From contig NZ_ATVO01000003.1 in NCBI RefSeq assembly GCF_000420765.1, forward strand, positions 557,795 through 621,794: a DNA stretch of 64,000 nucleotides, read 5' to 3'. The notes under the pieces are model-generated. The model did not search any database. It saw only the letters and a list, made by a program, of their open reading frames with translations, and had not been told where the DNA came from. The DNA is from Sandarakinorhabdus limnophila DSM 17366. GTDB lineage: Bacteria; Pseudomonadota; Alphaproteobacteria; Sphingomonadales; Sphingomonadaceae. The translations under genes and the position numbers were made by a program. The stretch's first letter is position 1; each line of letters starts with the position of its first letter. Shown here one piece after another: positions 9,882-19,357 of the stretch.

Positions 9882-10927
9882 GCGGCAAACCTGTGGGCTT
9901 CAAGGCCAGTCAGATACAGGGCCGTTTCGGGTTGGGGCACCACGCGCGGCGGCAGGCCAGCAACCTGACGTGCCATCGCCGCAATATGCTCCGGCGTATT
10001 GCCACAGCAGCCGCCAACGATGTTGACGAGGCCTTCATCAGCCCAGCCGCGGATGAAGCCCGCCGTCGTCTCCGGCTGCTCATCATATTCGCCCAGATCA
10101 TTGGGCAGGCCGGCGTTGGGATAGGTCATGATCAGCGTGTCGGCTTGGCGGGCCAGCGCCTGAACGTGCGGCCGCAGTTCAGTGGCGCCAAAGGAGCAAT
10201 TGAGCCCCACCGCCACCGGCTTCACATGGCGGATCGAGTGCCAGAAGGCCTCCACCGTCTGCCCGGAAAGGTTGCGACCGGACAGATCAGTGAGCGTCAT
10301 CGACAGCATCACCGGCACGACCGAACCGCGCGCGTCACCAGCTTCGGCCGCAGCAAAGGCGGCAGCCTTGGCATTGAGCGTGTCGAACACAGTTTCAATC
10401 AAGATGAAATCCACCCCGCCGTCCAGCAGCGCCTCGATCTGCTCGCGATACACGTCCTTCACGCCATCGAACGTCACTTCGCGATAGCCGGGGTCGGACA
10501 CGCGTGGGCTCAGTGACAGTGTCTTGTTGGTCGGCCCCAGCGAACCCGCCACCCAGCGCTGGATGCCATCGGCAGCAATCGCGGCGTCCACGCATTCGCG
10601 CATGATGCGCGCGGCGGCCAGGTTGATCTCGCGCACCCGGTCTTCCATGCCGTAATCGGCTTGGCTGATGCGGTTGGCGTTGAAGGTGTTGGTGGCCAGC
10701 AGCCGCGCGCCCGCGGCGATATAGCGATTGCAGATGCCGGCAATCGCATCAGGCCGCGTGAGGTTCAGGATGTCGTTGTTGCCCTTCTGATCATGATTGC
10801 TGGCGATGTGGCCGGCATAATCAGCAGCGGTTAGCCCCAGATTCTGGATGGCGGTGCCATAGGGGCCATCCTTCACGATGATGCCCTGCGCCGCAGCGGC
10901 ACGCAGAGATTCAGCAGCGCTGGTCAT
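9878..10927 (-). CDS. Homocysteine S-methyltransferase module of split MetH
   Basis: This 349-residue protein is the homocysteine-binding barrel that is the N-terminal domain of single-chain MetH. The zinc ligands are visible: Cys244 in [14 protein letters not shown] and Cys307-Cys308 in [11 protein letters not shown]. The N-terminal segment [13 protein letters not shown] corresponds to the usual LDGAMGT-like start of the family, with some divergence. The gene overlaps metF by 4 bp upstream and metH by 4 bp downstream. It is thus the middle of a tightly coupled methionine operon. Betaine- or S-methylmethionine-dependent homocysteine methyltransferases share this fold, but the arrangement favours the MetH role. 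Confidence 0.93.
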   Translation of the reverse strand: MTSAAESLRAAAAQGIIVKDGPYGTAIQNLGLTAADYAGHIASNHDQKGNNDILNLTRPDAIAGICNRYIAAGARLLATNTFNANRISQADYGMEDRVREINLAAARIMRECVDAAIAADGIQRWVAGSLGPTNKTLSLSPRVSDPGYREVTFDGVKDVYREQIEALLDGGVDFILIETVFDTLNAKAAAFAAAEAGDARGSVVPVMLSMTLTDLSGRNLSGQTVEAFWHSIRHVKPVAVGLNCSFGATELRPHVQALARQADTLIMTYPNAGLPNDLGEYDEQPETTAGFIRGWADEGLVNIVGGCCGNTPEHIAAMARQVAGLPPRVVPQPETALYLTGLEAHRFAA

Positions 10928-11856
10928 GCAGCAAGCTCCTGTGCCGGCCGCACGCCCAGCAGATGACAGATGGCGTATGAGAGTTCAGCGCGGTTCAATG
11001 TGTAGAAATGGAAGTGCCGCACGCCGCCGGCGTACAGCCGGCGCGACATTTCGGCGGCCACGGTGGCGGCGACCAGCTGGCGGGCGGCCGGCTTGTCATC
11101 GAGGCCGTCGAACAGGCGCCCCATCCACTCCGGCAGATGCGTGCCGCAGCTCACCGCCATCTTCTTCAGGTTGGCATAATTGCTCACCGGCAGGATGCCC
11201 GGCACAAGTTCGATATCCAGGCCGGCGGCGGCCACCTTGTCGCGGAAACGGAAGAAGGTATCAGGTTCGAAGAAGAACTGGCTGATCGCCCGCGTCGCGC
11301 CGGCATCATGCTTGGCCTTCAACGCGTCCAGATCGGCGGCAAGGCTGCCGGCTTCCGGGTGGGTTTCGGGATAGCAGCTCACCGAGATTTCGAAATCATG
11401 GCGGCGCTTCAGGGCGGCGACCAATTCGGCGGCGCTGGCATAGCCACCGGGTACCGGCTGGAAGCCGGCCTCGCCGCCCGGCGGGTCACCGCGCAGCGCC
11501 ACGATATGGCGCACACCGGCGGCCCAATATTCATCAGCGATTCCATCCAGTTCCTCGGCCGTCGCGTTCACGCAGGTGAGGTGCGCGGCGGCCGGGATCG
11601 GCGTTTCATGCACAATGCGCGCCACCGTCGCGTGGGTGCGTTCCCGGGTCGAGCCGCCGGCGCCATAAGTGACCGACACAAAGCGTGGGGCCAGCGGCAC
11701 CAATGTTTCCACGGCCTGCCACAGGCTTTCCTGCATCGCCGGCGTTTTCGGCGGAAAGAATTCAAAGCTCACCGCCAGATCGCCCGGCAGATCGGCAAAC
11801 AACGGGCCGTTCAGCGCCCGGGCGGCTTCGGCCATCTGATTGAGAGTCAGGCTCAT
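10924..11856 (-). CDS. metF: Methylenetetrahydrofolate reductase
   Basis: This 310-residue flavoprotein reduces 5,10-methylene-THF to 5-methyl-THF, the methyl donor for MetH. Family features are SFEFFPPKT near the start, the FVSVTYGAGGSTRERT strand-loop, AHLTCVNATAEEL, and IVALRGDPPGG for FAD binding. I chose ATG 11856 (MSLTLNQMAEA) because it overlaps the stop of the upstream regulator gene as ATGA; an earlier in-frame start would run deeper into that gene. The stop overlaps the start of the homocysteine module. Order regulator-metF-Hcy module-metH gives a complete methyl-transfer pathway in one transcript. Confidence 0.96.
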   Translation of the reverse strand: MSLTLNQMAEAARALNGPLFADLPGDLAVSFEFFPPKTPAMQESLWQAVETLVPLAPRFVSVTYGAGGSTRERTHATVARIVHETPIPAAAHLTCVNATAEELDGIADEYWAAGVRHIVALRGDPPGGEAGFQPVPGGYASAAELVAALKRRHDFEISVSCYPETHPEAGSLAADLDALKAKHDAGATRAISQFFFEPDTFFRFRDKVAAAGLDIELVPGILPVSNYANLKKMAVSCGTHLPEWMGRLFDGLDDKPAARQLVAATVAAEMSRRLYAGGVRHFHFYTLNRAELSYAICHLLGVRPAQELAA

Positions 11857-12812
11857 GCTTCCACCTTTACGGCCGGCTTTGTCGCCAACCACAGTGTCAC
11901 GCCCAGTTGATCCGCGGCTTCAGCTGGCAGCCGCCGCGCCACGTCGCCGGCCAACCCGGCGTCGGCCATCCAGCCCAGCACTGCTTCATCGGCAAAGCCC
12001 AGGCGCAGGTGGCGGCGTTCCACTCGCAGTTCCTCGCGATTGTGCGGCATCAGATCGATCACCAGCAGCCGGCCACCGGGCCGCAGCACACGCGCGGCCT
12101 CCGCAATGGCGGCGGCGGGATTGTCGGCAAAATGCAACACCTGGTGCAGCACCAGCGTATCGGCGCTCGCGGGGCTGAGCGGCATTTCATACATGTCGCC
12201 GGCCTGCACGCGGGCACTGGCCAAGCCCACCGCTTCCAGCCGGTTACGCGCGATGCGCAGCATTTCCGGGTTGCGATCCAGCCCCAGCGCGCTGCGGGCG
12301 CGCGGGCCCAGCAGTTCCACCATGCGCCCGGTGCCGGTGCCAACATCGACCAGATCGCCCAGATCACCGGCCAGCGCGGCCACGATGGCCTGTTCCACCC
12401 CAGCCTCGCGGGTGTGCAGGCTGCGTTCCTGTTCCCATTCGCCGGCGTGGGCGGCAAACCAGCTGTCCACCGCTGCGGCGCGATCGGCACGCACCTGGCC
12501 CAACCGTGTACGATCGCTGGCGCCCAGATCAGCAGCGCCAGGCACCACGGTCGCCAGCGCCTCGATCGCGCTCAATGCCGGGCCGCTGATCGCCGCCGGG
12601 CCCAGCCGCACGAACACCCAGGCGCCTTCGCGCACCCGCTCCACCAGGCCTGATTCGGCCAAAATGCGTAAGTGGCGGGACACGCGCGGCTGGCTTTGCT
12701 GCAGCACCTGGGCAATCTCGCCCACGGCCAGTTCCATGCCCTTCACCAGCAGCAGGATGCGCAGCCGGCTGGGATCACCGATGGCACGGAAGATAGCGAG
12801 AAGTGGCTCCAT
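11853..12812 (-). CDS. ArsR-family regulator fused to a SAM-methyltransferase domain (SahR-like)
   Basis: This 319-residue protein joins an N-terminal winged helix (about 1-90: IFRAIGDPSRLRILLL, QSQPRVSRHLRILAESGLVERVREG) to a class I methyltransferase-like domain (about 155-310) with the SAM/SAH-binding motif VDVGTGTG and LHQVLHF. ArsR regulators of methionine-cycle genes that sense S-adenosylhomocysteine (SahR) are described in proteobacteria; the neighbourhood with metF and metH supports a like role. ATG 12812 was chosen because the HTH begins right after it and AGAGG lies upstream; the open frame extends across the operator. A palindrome 27 bp before the start suggests autoregulation of the whole operon. 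Confidence 0.88.
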   Translation of the reverse strand: MEPLLAIFRAIGDPSRLRILLLVKGMELAVGEIAQVLQQSQPRVSRHLRILAESGLVERVREGAWVFVRLGPAAISGPALSAIEALATVVPGAADLGASDRTRLGQVRADRAAAVDSWFAAHAGEWEQERSLHTREAGVEQAIVAALAGDLGDLVDVGTGTGRMVELLGPRARSALGLDRNPEMLRIARNRLEAVGLASARVQAGDMYEMPLSPASADTLVLHQVLHFADNPAAAIAEAARVLRPGGRLLVIDLMPHNREELRVERRHLRLGFADEAVLGWMADAGLAGDVARRLPAEAADQLGVTLWLATKPAVKVEA

Positions 12813-12838
12813 GGCGACCTCTTTACACGCACTTAAAG

Positions 12839-12858
12839 ACATAAAGCAATCTTTATGT
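12839..12858. promoter_or_regulatory. Palindromic operator candidate of the methionine operon
   Basis: Perfect 8-bp arms ACATAAAG and CTTTATGT are separated by 4 bp, in the 95-bp gap between the divergent regulator gene and mlaA. A near copy of one arm, ACTTAAAG, abuts it at 12831-12838. The AT-rich CATAAAG...CTTTATG form resembles sites reported for SahR-type regulators of methionine genes, from memory. It lies 27 bp upstream of the regulator start, where it could block transcription. Confidence 0.7.
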
Positions 12859-12907
12859 GATGGGTCGCAATTGAATAAACCGATGCTTCGTGCCAAGCTT
12901 CCCGGCC

Positions 12908-13711
12908 ATGCGCTTCAGCCCCCCACTCGCGCTTGCAGCCCCGCTACTGCTTGGGCTGCTGCTCTCGGCCTGCGCCTCCACCGGCAGCACTGATCTCGCC
13001 CGTGCAGAGGCCGATCCGTGGGAGAAGAGCAACCGCCGCGTCCACGCCTTCAACAAGGGCCTTGATCGCTGGGTGATGAAGCCCGTCACCAGCGGCTATC
13101 GCGCCGTCACCCCCAAACCGGTGCGCACCGCCGTTACCAATGCTTACGGCAATTTCGGCGAGCCAGCAAACTTCCTCAACAGCGTGTTCCAGGGCAAATT
13201 TTCCCAGGCCTTCCGCACGCTGGATCGCTTCCTGATCAATTCCACGCTCGGCATTGCCGGCATCACCGATGTCGCCACCGATCTCGGCCGCCCGAAGGAA
13301 CCCGAGGATTTCGGGCAGACGCTGGCACGCTGGGGCGTCAAATCCGGGCCCTACATGGTGCTGCCGCTGTTCGGCCCGTCCACCTTGCGCGATGGCATCA
13401 TGACGCCGGTGGATTTCTTCGTTGATCCCGCCGATTTCGCCCGCAACGCCTGGCTGCATCCCGGCTGGGGCGTGCGCATCGCCGTGGCCGGCGGGCGCGT
13501 CATCAATTTCCGCAACCAGTTGATCGAAACCGGGGCGGACAAGTTGCTGGCCGACAGCCTGGATGATTACACGCTGGCCAAATCCGCCTGGCTGCAACGC
13601 CGCCGGCTGCAATTGTTCGATGGCCAGTTGCCCGCCGAGGAAGACCCGTTCGCTGAGCCAGAAGAAGCCCCGCCCGCCGAGCCCCCGAAGGCCGAGCCGC
13701 CTAAGCCTTGA
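12908..13711 (+). CDS. mlaA: MlaA/VacJ outer-membrane phospholipid-transport lipoprotein
   Basis: This 267-residue lipoprotein has a signal sequence ending in lipobox LSAC with Cys22. The MlaA domain (about 38-235) shows DPWEKSNRRVHAFNKGLDRW, NFGEPANFLNSVFQGK, FLINSTLGIAGITDVATDLG and GPYMVLPLFGPSTLRDG, which are hallmark segments. In known systems MlaA sits in the outer membrane with a porin and removes mislocalised phospholipid, passing it to MlaC and the MlaFEDB transporter; no other mla genes are in the window. The C-terminal tail is Pro/Glu-rich. ATG 12908 follows an in-frame GTG at 12890 that is also possible. It converges with the next gene, overlapping 11 bp. Confidence 0.95.
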   Translation: MRFSPPLALAAPLLLGLLLSACASTGSTDLARAEADPWEKSNRRVHAFNKGLDRWVMKPVTSGYRAVTPKPVRTAVTNAYGNFGEPANFLNSVFQGKFSQAFRTLDRFLINSTLGIAGITDVATDLGRPKEPEDFGQTLARWGVKSGPYMVLPLFGPSTLRDGIMTPVDFFVDPADFARNAWLHPGWGVRIAVAGGRVINFRNQLIETGADKLLADSLDDYTLAKSAWLQRRRLQLFDGQLPAEEDPFAEPEEAPPAEPPKAEPPKP

Positions 13712-14330
13712 TGGCGCTGCCCATCACCAGCGGCGTGAGCGTCTTCAGCGCACCGAAGGCATATTCCTCTTCCTGGCGCGGCATCGGATCAAGGCTGAAC
13801 CCGGCATCGCGCACCAGCTGGGCCGACGGGCGATTGAGGTTGCAGCCCACGCCTACCATCTTCTGAATGGGGTTCAGCCGCTGCTGCCAGCGCTGCCGTT
13901 CCGGATCGTCGGACAGCACATGCTCCATAAACAGGAAGCGCCCGCCTGGCCGCAGCACCCGCTTTACCTCGGCCAGCACCTGGCCGACATCCTGCACACT
14001 GCACAGCGTGAGGCAGCACACCACAGTGTCGAAGCTGCCATCGGCAAACGGCAGTTTCTCCCCCGCGCCGGGCACGGATTTGATCGGCACCGGCGAGCCC
14101 GCCAGATGCGCCGCCGCGCGCCGGTTCATGCCCTCGGATGGCTCCACCACGGTGAGGCTCGTCACCTTGGCGGGGTCGTAAAAGGGCAAGGTCGCGCCTG
14201 AGCCAAACCCGATTTCCAGCACCTCGCCCGTCGCCTGGCTCACCAGCGCCTGGCGCCGCCGCATGATGTTGGGATGGCCCAGCGCCTTGTCGAGCAGCCA
14301 CGGGAAGATGGTTTCGGAATAAAGCCCCAT
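13701..14330 (-). CDS. Class I SAM-dependent methyltransferase
   Basis: This 209-residue protein has the Rossmann-like methyltransferase core: motif I EIGFGSGATLPFY (about 39-51), the acidic end of beta-2 TVVEPSEGMNRRA, motif IV FDTVVCCLTLCSV, and the post-motif VLRPGGRFLFMEHVLSD. It resembles the UbiE/Coq5-like and phosphatidylethanolamine N-methyltransferase-like groups, but the substrate cannot be set. ATG 14330 (MGLYSETIFPWLLDKALG) is preferred, as family members begin with a similar short helix. Its 3' end overlaps that of mlaA, a convergent arrangement. Confidence 0.85.
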   Translation of the reverse strand: MGLYSETIFPWLLDKALGHPNIMRRRQALVSQATGEVLEIGFGSGATLPFYDPAKVTSLTVVEPSEGMNRRAAAHLAGSPVPIKSVPGAGEKLPFADGSFDTVVCCLTLCSVQDVGQVLAEVKRVLRPGGRFLFMEHVLSDDPERQRWQQRLNPIQKMVGVGCNLNRPSAQLVRDAGFSLDPMPRQEEEYAFGALKTLTPLVMGSAIKA

Positions 14331-14386
14331 GCATTCGATCGTTGCACGGGGTTGGCGCGCTGCCAAGCCAAGGCTAGTGTCAGGTC

Positions 14387-14530
14387 ATGCGGATCATGCT
14401 TGCCCTCGTCGCCCTGTTGCTCGTGTCGTGCAGCAAGGAAGCCGCTGCGCCTGCTGGCAATGAGCAGGCGGTGATCGACAAGGCGAATGCGGATGTGATG
14501 GCGGCGGAGGCGGAGGCGGGCGCCAAGTAG
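14387..14530 (+). CDS. Tiny predicted lipoprotein (47 residues)
   Basis: This short reading frame encodes MRIMLALVALLLVSC followed by a polar, Ala/Glu-rich tail ending in AEAGAK. The N-terminal segment is a lipoprotein signal with lipobox LVSC (Cys15), so the product would be a 33-residue lipid-anchored peptide. A CAGG ribosome-binding stretch precedes the ATG. It lies between the divergent methyltransferase gene and the groEL terminator, on the opposite strand to both. Small lipoproteins of this type are common but poorly annotated; expression is not shown, so I hold it as probable. Confidence 0.55.
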   Translation: MRIMLALVALLLVSCSKEAAAPAGNEQAVIDKANADVMAAEAEAGAK

Positions 14531-14619
14531 GCGCGGCCGGCGGCAGAGCCGCCGAGTCCGTTGAAGGAGTGAAGGAAGAGCAGAAAGAGCGTGGCGAAGC
14601 CACGCCGTCAGACGAATCA

Positions 14620-14649
14620 AAAAGGGCGGTCCCGAGGGACCGCCCTTTT
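14620..14649. terminator. Bidirectional Rho-independent terminator between lipoprotein gene and groEL
   Basis: A nearly perfect hairpin with arms AAAAGGGCGGTCCC and GGGACCGCCCTTTT lies 64 bp after the groEL stop. The T-run on one side and A-run on the other allow termination in both directions, serving groES-groEL on the minus strand and the small lipoprotein on the plus strand. Confidence 0.88.
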
Positions 14650-14712
14650 CGTTCGCTGGCCGGATTTCGTTGAGTCTGGCGGCAGCTTGCGCTGCCGCCA
14701 GCCAACTCAATC

Positions 14713-16389
<1,677 letters not shown>

Positions 16390-16410
16390 TCAGCGATTAA
16401 AGTCCCGAGA

Positions 16411-16695
16411 TCACATGATCCCGAGGATATCGCTTTCCTTCATGATCAGCAGATCTTCACCGTTCAGCTTGACCTCGGTGCCCGACCACTTGCCGAACAG
16501 GATACGATCACCGGCCTTCACTTCCAGCGGCGTCACGGTGCCGTTGTCGGCGCGGGCGCCGGTGCCGACGGAGACGACTTCGCCTTCCTGCGGCTTTTCC
16601 TTGGCAGAATCGGGGATGATGATGCCGCCAGCGGTCTTGGCTTCGGCTTCGACGCGGCGAACCAGCACGCGATCATGGAGTGGACGGAATGCCAT
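16411..16695 (-). CDS. groS: Co-chaperonin GroES
   Basis: This 94-residue protein begins [21 protein letters not shown] and has the mobile loop [21 protein letters not shown] that binds GroEL, and the C-terminal strand [15 protein letters not shown]. It caps the GroEL ring. I chose ATG 16695, which has AAAGAGGGAAAC upstream and matches the family length; an open frame further upstream crosses the CIRCE operator and is not coding. It is the first gene of the groES-groEL operon. Confidence 0.99.
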   Translation of the reverse strand: MAFRPLHDRVLVRRVEAEAKTAGGIIIPDSAKEKPQEGEVVSVGTGARADNGTVTPLEVKAGDRILFGKWSGTEVKLNGEDLLIMKESDILGIM

Positions 16696-16740
16696 GTTTC
16701 CCTCTTTCGATTTGCAGTGTTTGCGAAAATTCGGCCGCTG

Positions 16741-16767
16741 TTGGCACTCACCAGAAGCGAGTGCCAG
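16741..16767. promoter_or_regulatory. CIRCE element (HrcA operator) of groES-groEL
   Basis: TTGGCACTC and GAGTGCCAG form an inverted repeat with a 9-bp spacer, matching the consensus CIRCE layout (TTAGCACTC-N9-GAGTGCTAA) with only outer-base differences. It lies 46 bp upstream of the groES ATG. In bacteria with HrcA this site represses groESL until heat shock; hrcA itself is not in the window. Confidence 0.95.
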
Positions 16768-16896
16768 AGGCTGAATTAGCATATGGGTCCGGCCTGCAGA
16801 GTCGTCAAGGGCCCGCCCACGCGAATGCGGAGCTGTCGCGAGAATGTCATTTTGCCGTCTGGACAAGGCGGCACCTTAGCCACCACAATCGCGTGC

Positions 16897-18342
16897 ATGT
16901 TTCGCCCGCGTTCTGCCCTCACCTCCGCGCTTTGCGCCGCCCTTCTGCTGGCCGGATGCGGCGGCGGCGGTGGCAGCAGCAGTGGGCCGATCGCTGTTGC
17001 CCCTTCGCCCACGCCCACCCCCACAGCGCAATGCACGCTGCGTGATCGGCAATTGTGGGCCGAAGCGCAGATCCGCCAATGGTATCTGTTCCCGGAAGAC
17101 CTGCCCGCCAGCCTGTCACCCGATGGCTTTGCCACCGTGCAGGCCTATATCGACGCGCTCACCGCCAATGCGCGCGCCGCCAACAAGGATCGCTTCTTCA
17201 CCTACATCACCTCCATCGCCGAGGAGAATGCCTTCTTCTCCTCCGGGCAGACGGCGGCGTTCGGCATCCGGCTGGAGTATGACAGCACGGCCCGGCGCAC
17301 CTATATCCTGGATGTGTTCGAAACCGGCCCGGCCTTTGCCGCCGGCTTTGATCGCGGCGCCGAAATCCTTGCCATCGGCACCACGCCGGAAAATCTGGTG
17401 CCTGTCCCTACCCTGTTTGCGCAAGGCGGATCGGCCGCCGTGTCCGACGCGCTGGGGCCAAGCCAGGTCGGCGTCACCCGCAGTATCCGCTTCACGCTGA
17501 ACGGCACGGAGCGCACCGTCACCATCACCCGCGCCGAATTCAACATCCCGCCGGTTTCCAGCCGTTTTGGCGTGCAGACCTATGACCAGCCGGGGCTGGG
17601 CCGCGTTGGCTATGTCAATCTGCGCAGCTTCATCAGCACCGCCGAAACCCCGCTGCGCGACGCCTTCGCCCGCTTCCGCAGCGAGGGCGCCACCAACATC
17701 ATCGTTGATTTCCGCTACAATGGCGGCGGCCTTGTGCGCCTTGCCGAAGTGATGGGCGACCTGATGGGCCAGAACCGCCAGGCCAGCGACGTGTTCAGCT
17801 TCACCACGTTCCGCCCATCGAAATCGGCGGAAAACGAAACCCGCCTGTTCCGTTCCGCCGCACAGGCGGTGGCGCCAAGCAACCTCGCCTTCATCACCAC
17901 CGATGGCAGCGCCTCGGCCAGTGAATTGGTGATCAATTCGATGCTGCCCTATTTCCAGAACCGGATCACGCTGGTGGGCGAGAACACATCGGGCAAGCCG
18001 GTGGGCCAGATCGCCATCGATCGCGCCGCCTGTGATGATCGGCTGCGGATCGTTGCTTTCGCCACCCAGAACGCCAGCCGCCAGGGCGATTATTACAATG
18101 GCCTGGCGCCCTATCTGCCGTCACGCGGCGGGCGCACCTGCGCGGCCAGCGATGATTTCCGGGCCGTCATGGGCAACCCGGCCGAAGCCTCCACCGCGCG
18201 CGCCATCTCTGCCCTTCGCGGGGAAAACTGCACCACCATCGCCGCGGCAGCCGGCGACATCCGCGAACAGTCGCTCGGCCGCCAGCCGCTGCTCGCCCGC
18301 ACGCCCAACGCCGCCCAGCGCGAGATGCCGGGGACGTTCTGA
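16897..18342 (+). CDS. S41-family peptidase lipoprotein (C-terminal processing protease-like)
   Basis: This 481-residue protein carries a lipoprotein signal with lipobox LAGC (Cys21), followed by a Gly/Ser/Pro/Thr-rich linker (about 22-45). A helical N-terminal region comes next (about 45-115, IRQWYLFPEDLP), then a PDZ-like domain (about 120-215) and the tail-specific protease core with GRVGYVNLRSFI, IVDFRYNGGG and the nucleophile region TTDGSASASELV. S41 enzymes cleave C termini of periplasmic proteins. ATG 16897 is chosen because the lipoprotein signal starts there; the frame is open to 16783. It is divergent from groES and converges with the oxidoreductase gene, only 4 bp apart. Confidence 0.87.
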   Translation: MFRPRSALTSALCAALLLAGCGGGGGSSSGPIAVAPSPTPTPTAQCTLRDRQLWAEAQIRQWYLFPEDLPASLSPDGFATVQAYIDALTANARAANKDRFFTYITSIAEENAFFSSGQTAAFGIRLEYDSTARRTYILDVFETGPAFAAGFDRGAEILAIGTTPENLVPVPTLFAQGGSAAVSDALGPSQVGVTRSIRFTLNGTERTVTITRAEFNIPPVSSRFGVQTYDQPGLGRVGYVNLRSFISTAETPLRDAFARFRSEGATNIIVDFRYNGGGLVRLAEVMGDLMGQNRQASDVFSFTTFRPSKSAENETRLFRSAAQAVAPSNLAFITTDGSASASELVINSMLPYFQNRITLVGENTSGKPVGQIAIDRAACDDRLRIVAFATQNASRQGDYYNGLAPYLPSRGGRTCAASDDFRAVMGNPAEASTARAISALRGENCTTIAAAAGDIREQSLGRQPLLARTPNAAQREMPGTF

Positions 18343-18346
18343 GGCT

Positions 18347-19357
18347 TCACACCTTCAGCAGCTGCTTGCCGAAGTTCTTGCCTTCGAACAGACGGCGCAA
18401 CGTGGCCGGGCAATTCTCGAAGCCGTGCGCCACATCTTCAGCGGTCTTCAACTTTCCGGCCGCCATCAGCTTGGCCAGTTCAGCCACGCCCTCGCCATAA
18501 CGCTTGGCGAAATCGAGGATGATGAACCCCTCCATCCGACCGCGCATGACGGTGAGGTTCATATAGTTCCGCAGGCCCGGCGAGCGATCCTCGGCGGTGT
18601 CGTTGTAGCTGGAAATCCCGCCGCACAGCACGACCCGCGCCCGCAGCGCCAGATTGGCCAGCGCCGCATCCAATATCTCGCCGCCAACATTTTCAAACAC
18701 CACGTTCACGCCCTTGGGGGCATGTTCGCGGATCTGGCGCGAGACATTGCCGGCGCGATAATCGATGCAGGCATCGGCGCCGGCCTGTTCGACCACCCAG
18801 CCGCACTTCTCTGCACCACCGGCAATGCCGATCACCTTGCAACCCAGGGCCTTGGCCACCTGCACCACCACGCTGCCGGTGGCGCCCGCTGCGCCCGATA
18901 CCAGCACCGTGTCGCCGGCCTTGGGCTGGCCGATTTCGGTGAGGCCGAACCAGGCGGTGAGGCCTGTCACGCCGAACACGCCGAGCGCCTGTTCCGGCGT
19001 GATGCCGGCGCGCAGCTTGGTCACCGGGCCGGTTTCGGTCATCCCGTCAGTGAGCGCATGCTCCTGCCAGCCAAAGGTGCCCTGCACCACGTCACCGACC
19101 TCGAATCCCGGGTGTTTGCTCGCCACCACTTCGCCAATGCCGCCAGCGCGCACCACGCCGCCGATCGGCACCGCCGGCAAATAGGTATCGCCGCCCAGCC
19201 AGCCGCGCTGGGTGGGATCGAAGGAGAAGTGGGTGAGGCGAACAAGGAACTGCCCCTCGCCCACCTCGGGCATCGACACCGTGACCAGATCGAAATCACT
19301 GTCTTTCAGCGGACCGTTCGGGCGGGATTTCAGCAACCAGCGGCGTGTCGTCGTCAT
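18347..19357 (-). CDS. NADPH-dependent MDR-family oxidoreductase (CurA-like)
   Basis: This 336-residue zinc-free medium-chain reductase matches the leukotriene B4 dehydrogenase / curcumin reductase group that reduces double bonds of enones and enals. Features are the N-terminal RRWLLKSRPNGPL, a FSFDPTQRGWL segment, the nucleotide-binding loop SGAAGATGSVVVQVAKALGCKVIGIAGG (shown here in shorthand: GAAGATGS), VNVVFENVGGEILD and MRGRMEGFIILDF. It overlaps the upstream HerA-like gene by 4 bp and is the last gene of a minus-strand run starting at maeB. The natural substrate is unknown. Confidence 0.88.
   Translation of the reverse strand: MTTTRRWLLKSRPNGPLKDSDFDLVTVSMPEVGEGQFLVRLTHFSFDPTQRGWLGGDTYLPAVPIGGVVRAGGIGEVVASKHPGFEVGDVVQGTFGWQEHALTDGMTETGPVTKLRAGITPEQALGVFGVTGLTAWFGLTEIGQPKAGDTVLVSGAAGATGSVVVQVAKALGCKVIGIAGGAEKCGWVVEQAGADACIDYRAGNVSRQIREHAPKGVNVVFENVGGEILDAALANLALRARVVLCGGISSYNDTAEDRSPGLRNYMNLTVMRGRMEGFIILDFAKRYGEGVAELAKLMAAGKLKTAEDVAHGFENCPATLRRLFEGKNFGKQLLKV

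Noticed and set aside
7239..9968. Very long open frame on the plus strand opposite metH
   Set aside because: It is rich in His, Arg, Gln and Ala without any recognisable domain, lies exactly antisense to a certain gene, and is the usual third-position shadow in GC-rich DNA.
16941..16985. Glycine and serine codon run in the S41 peptidase gene that looks like a simple repeat
   Set aside because: It is the linker after the lipobox cysteine and not a separate repeat element.
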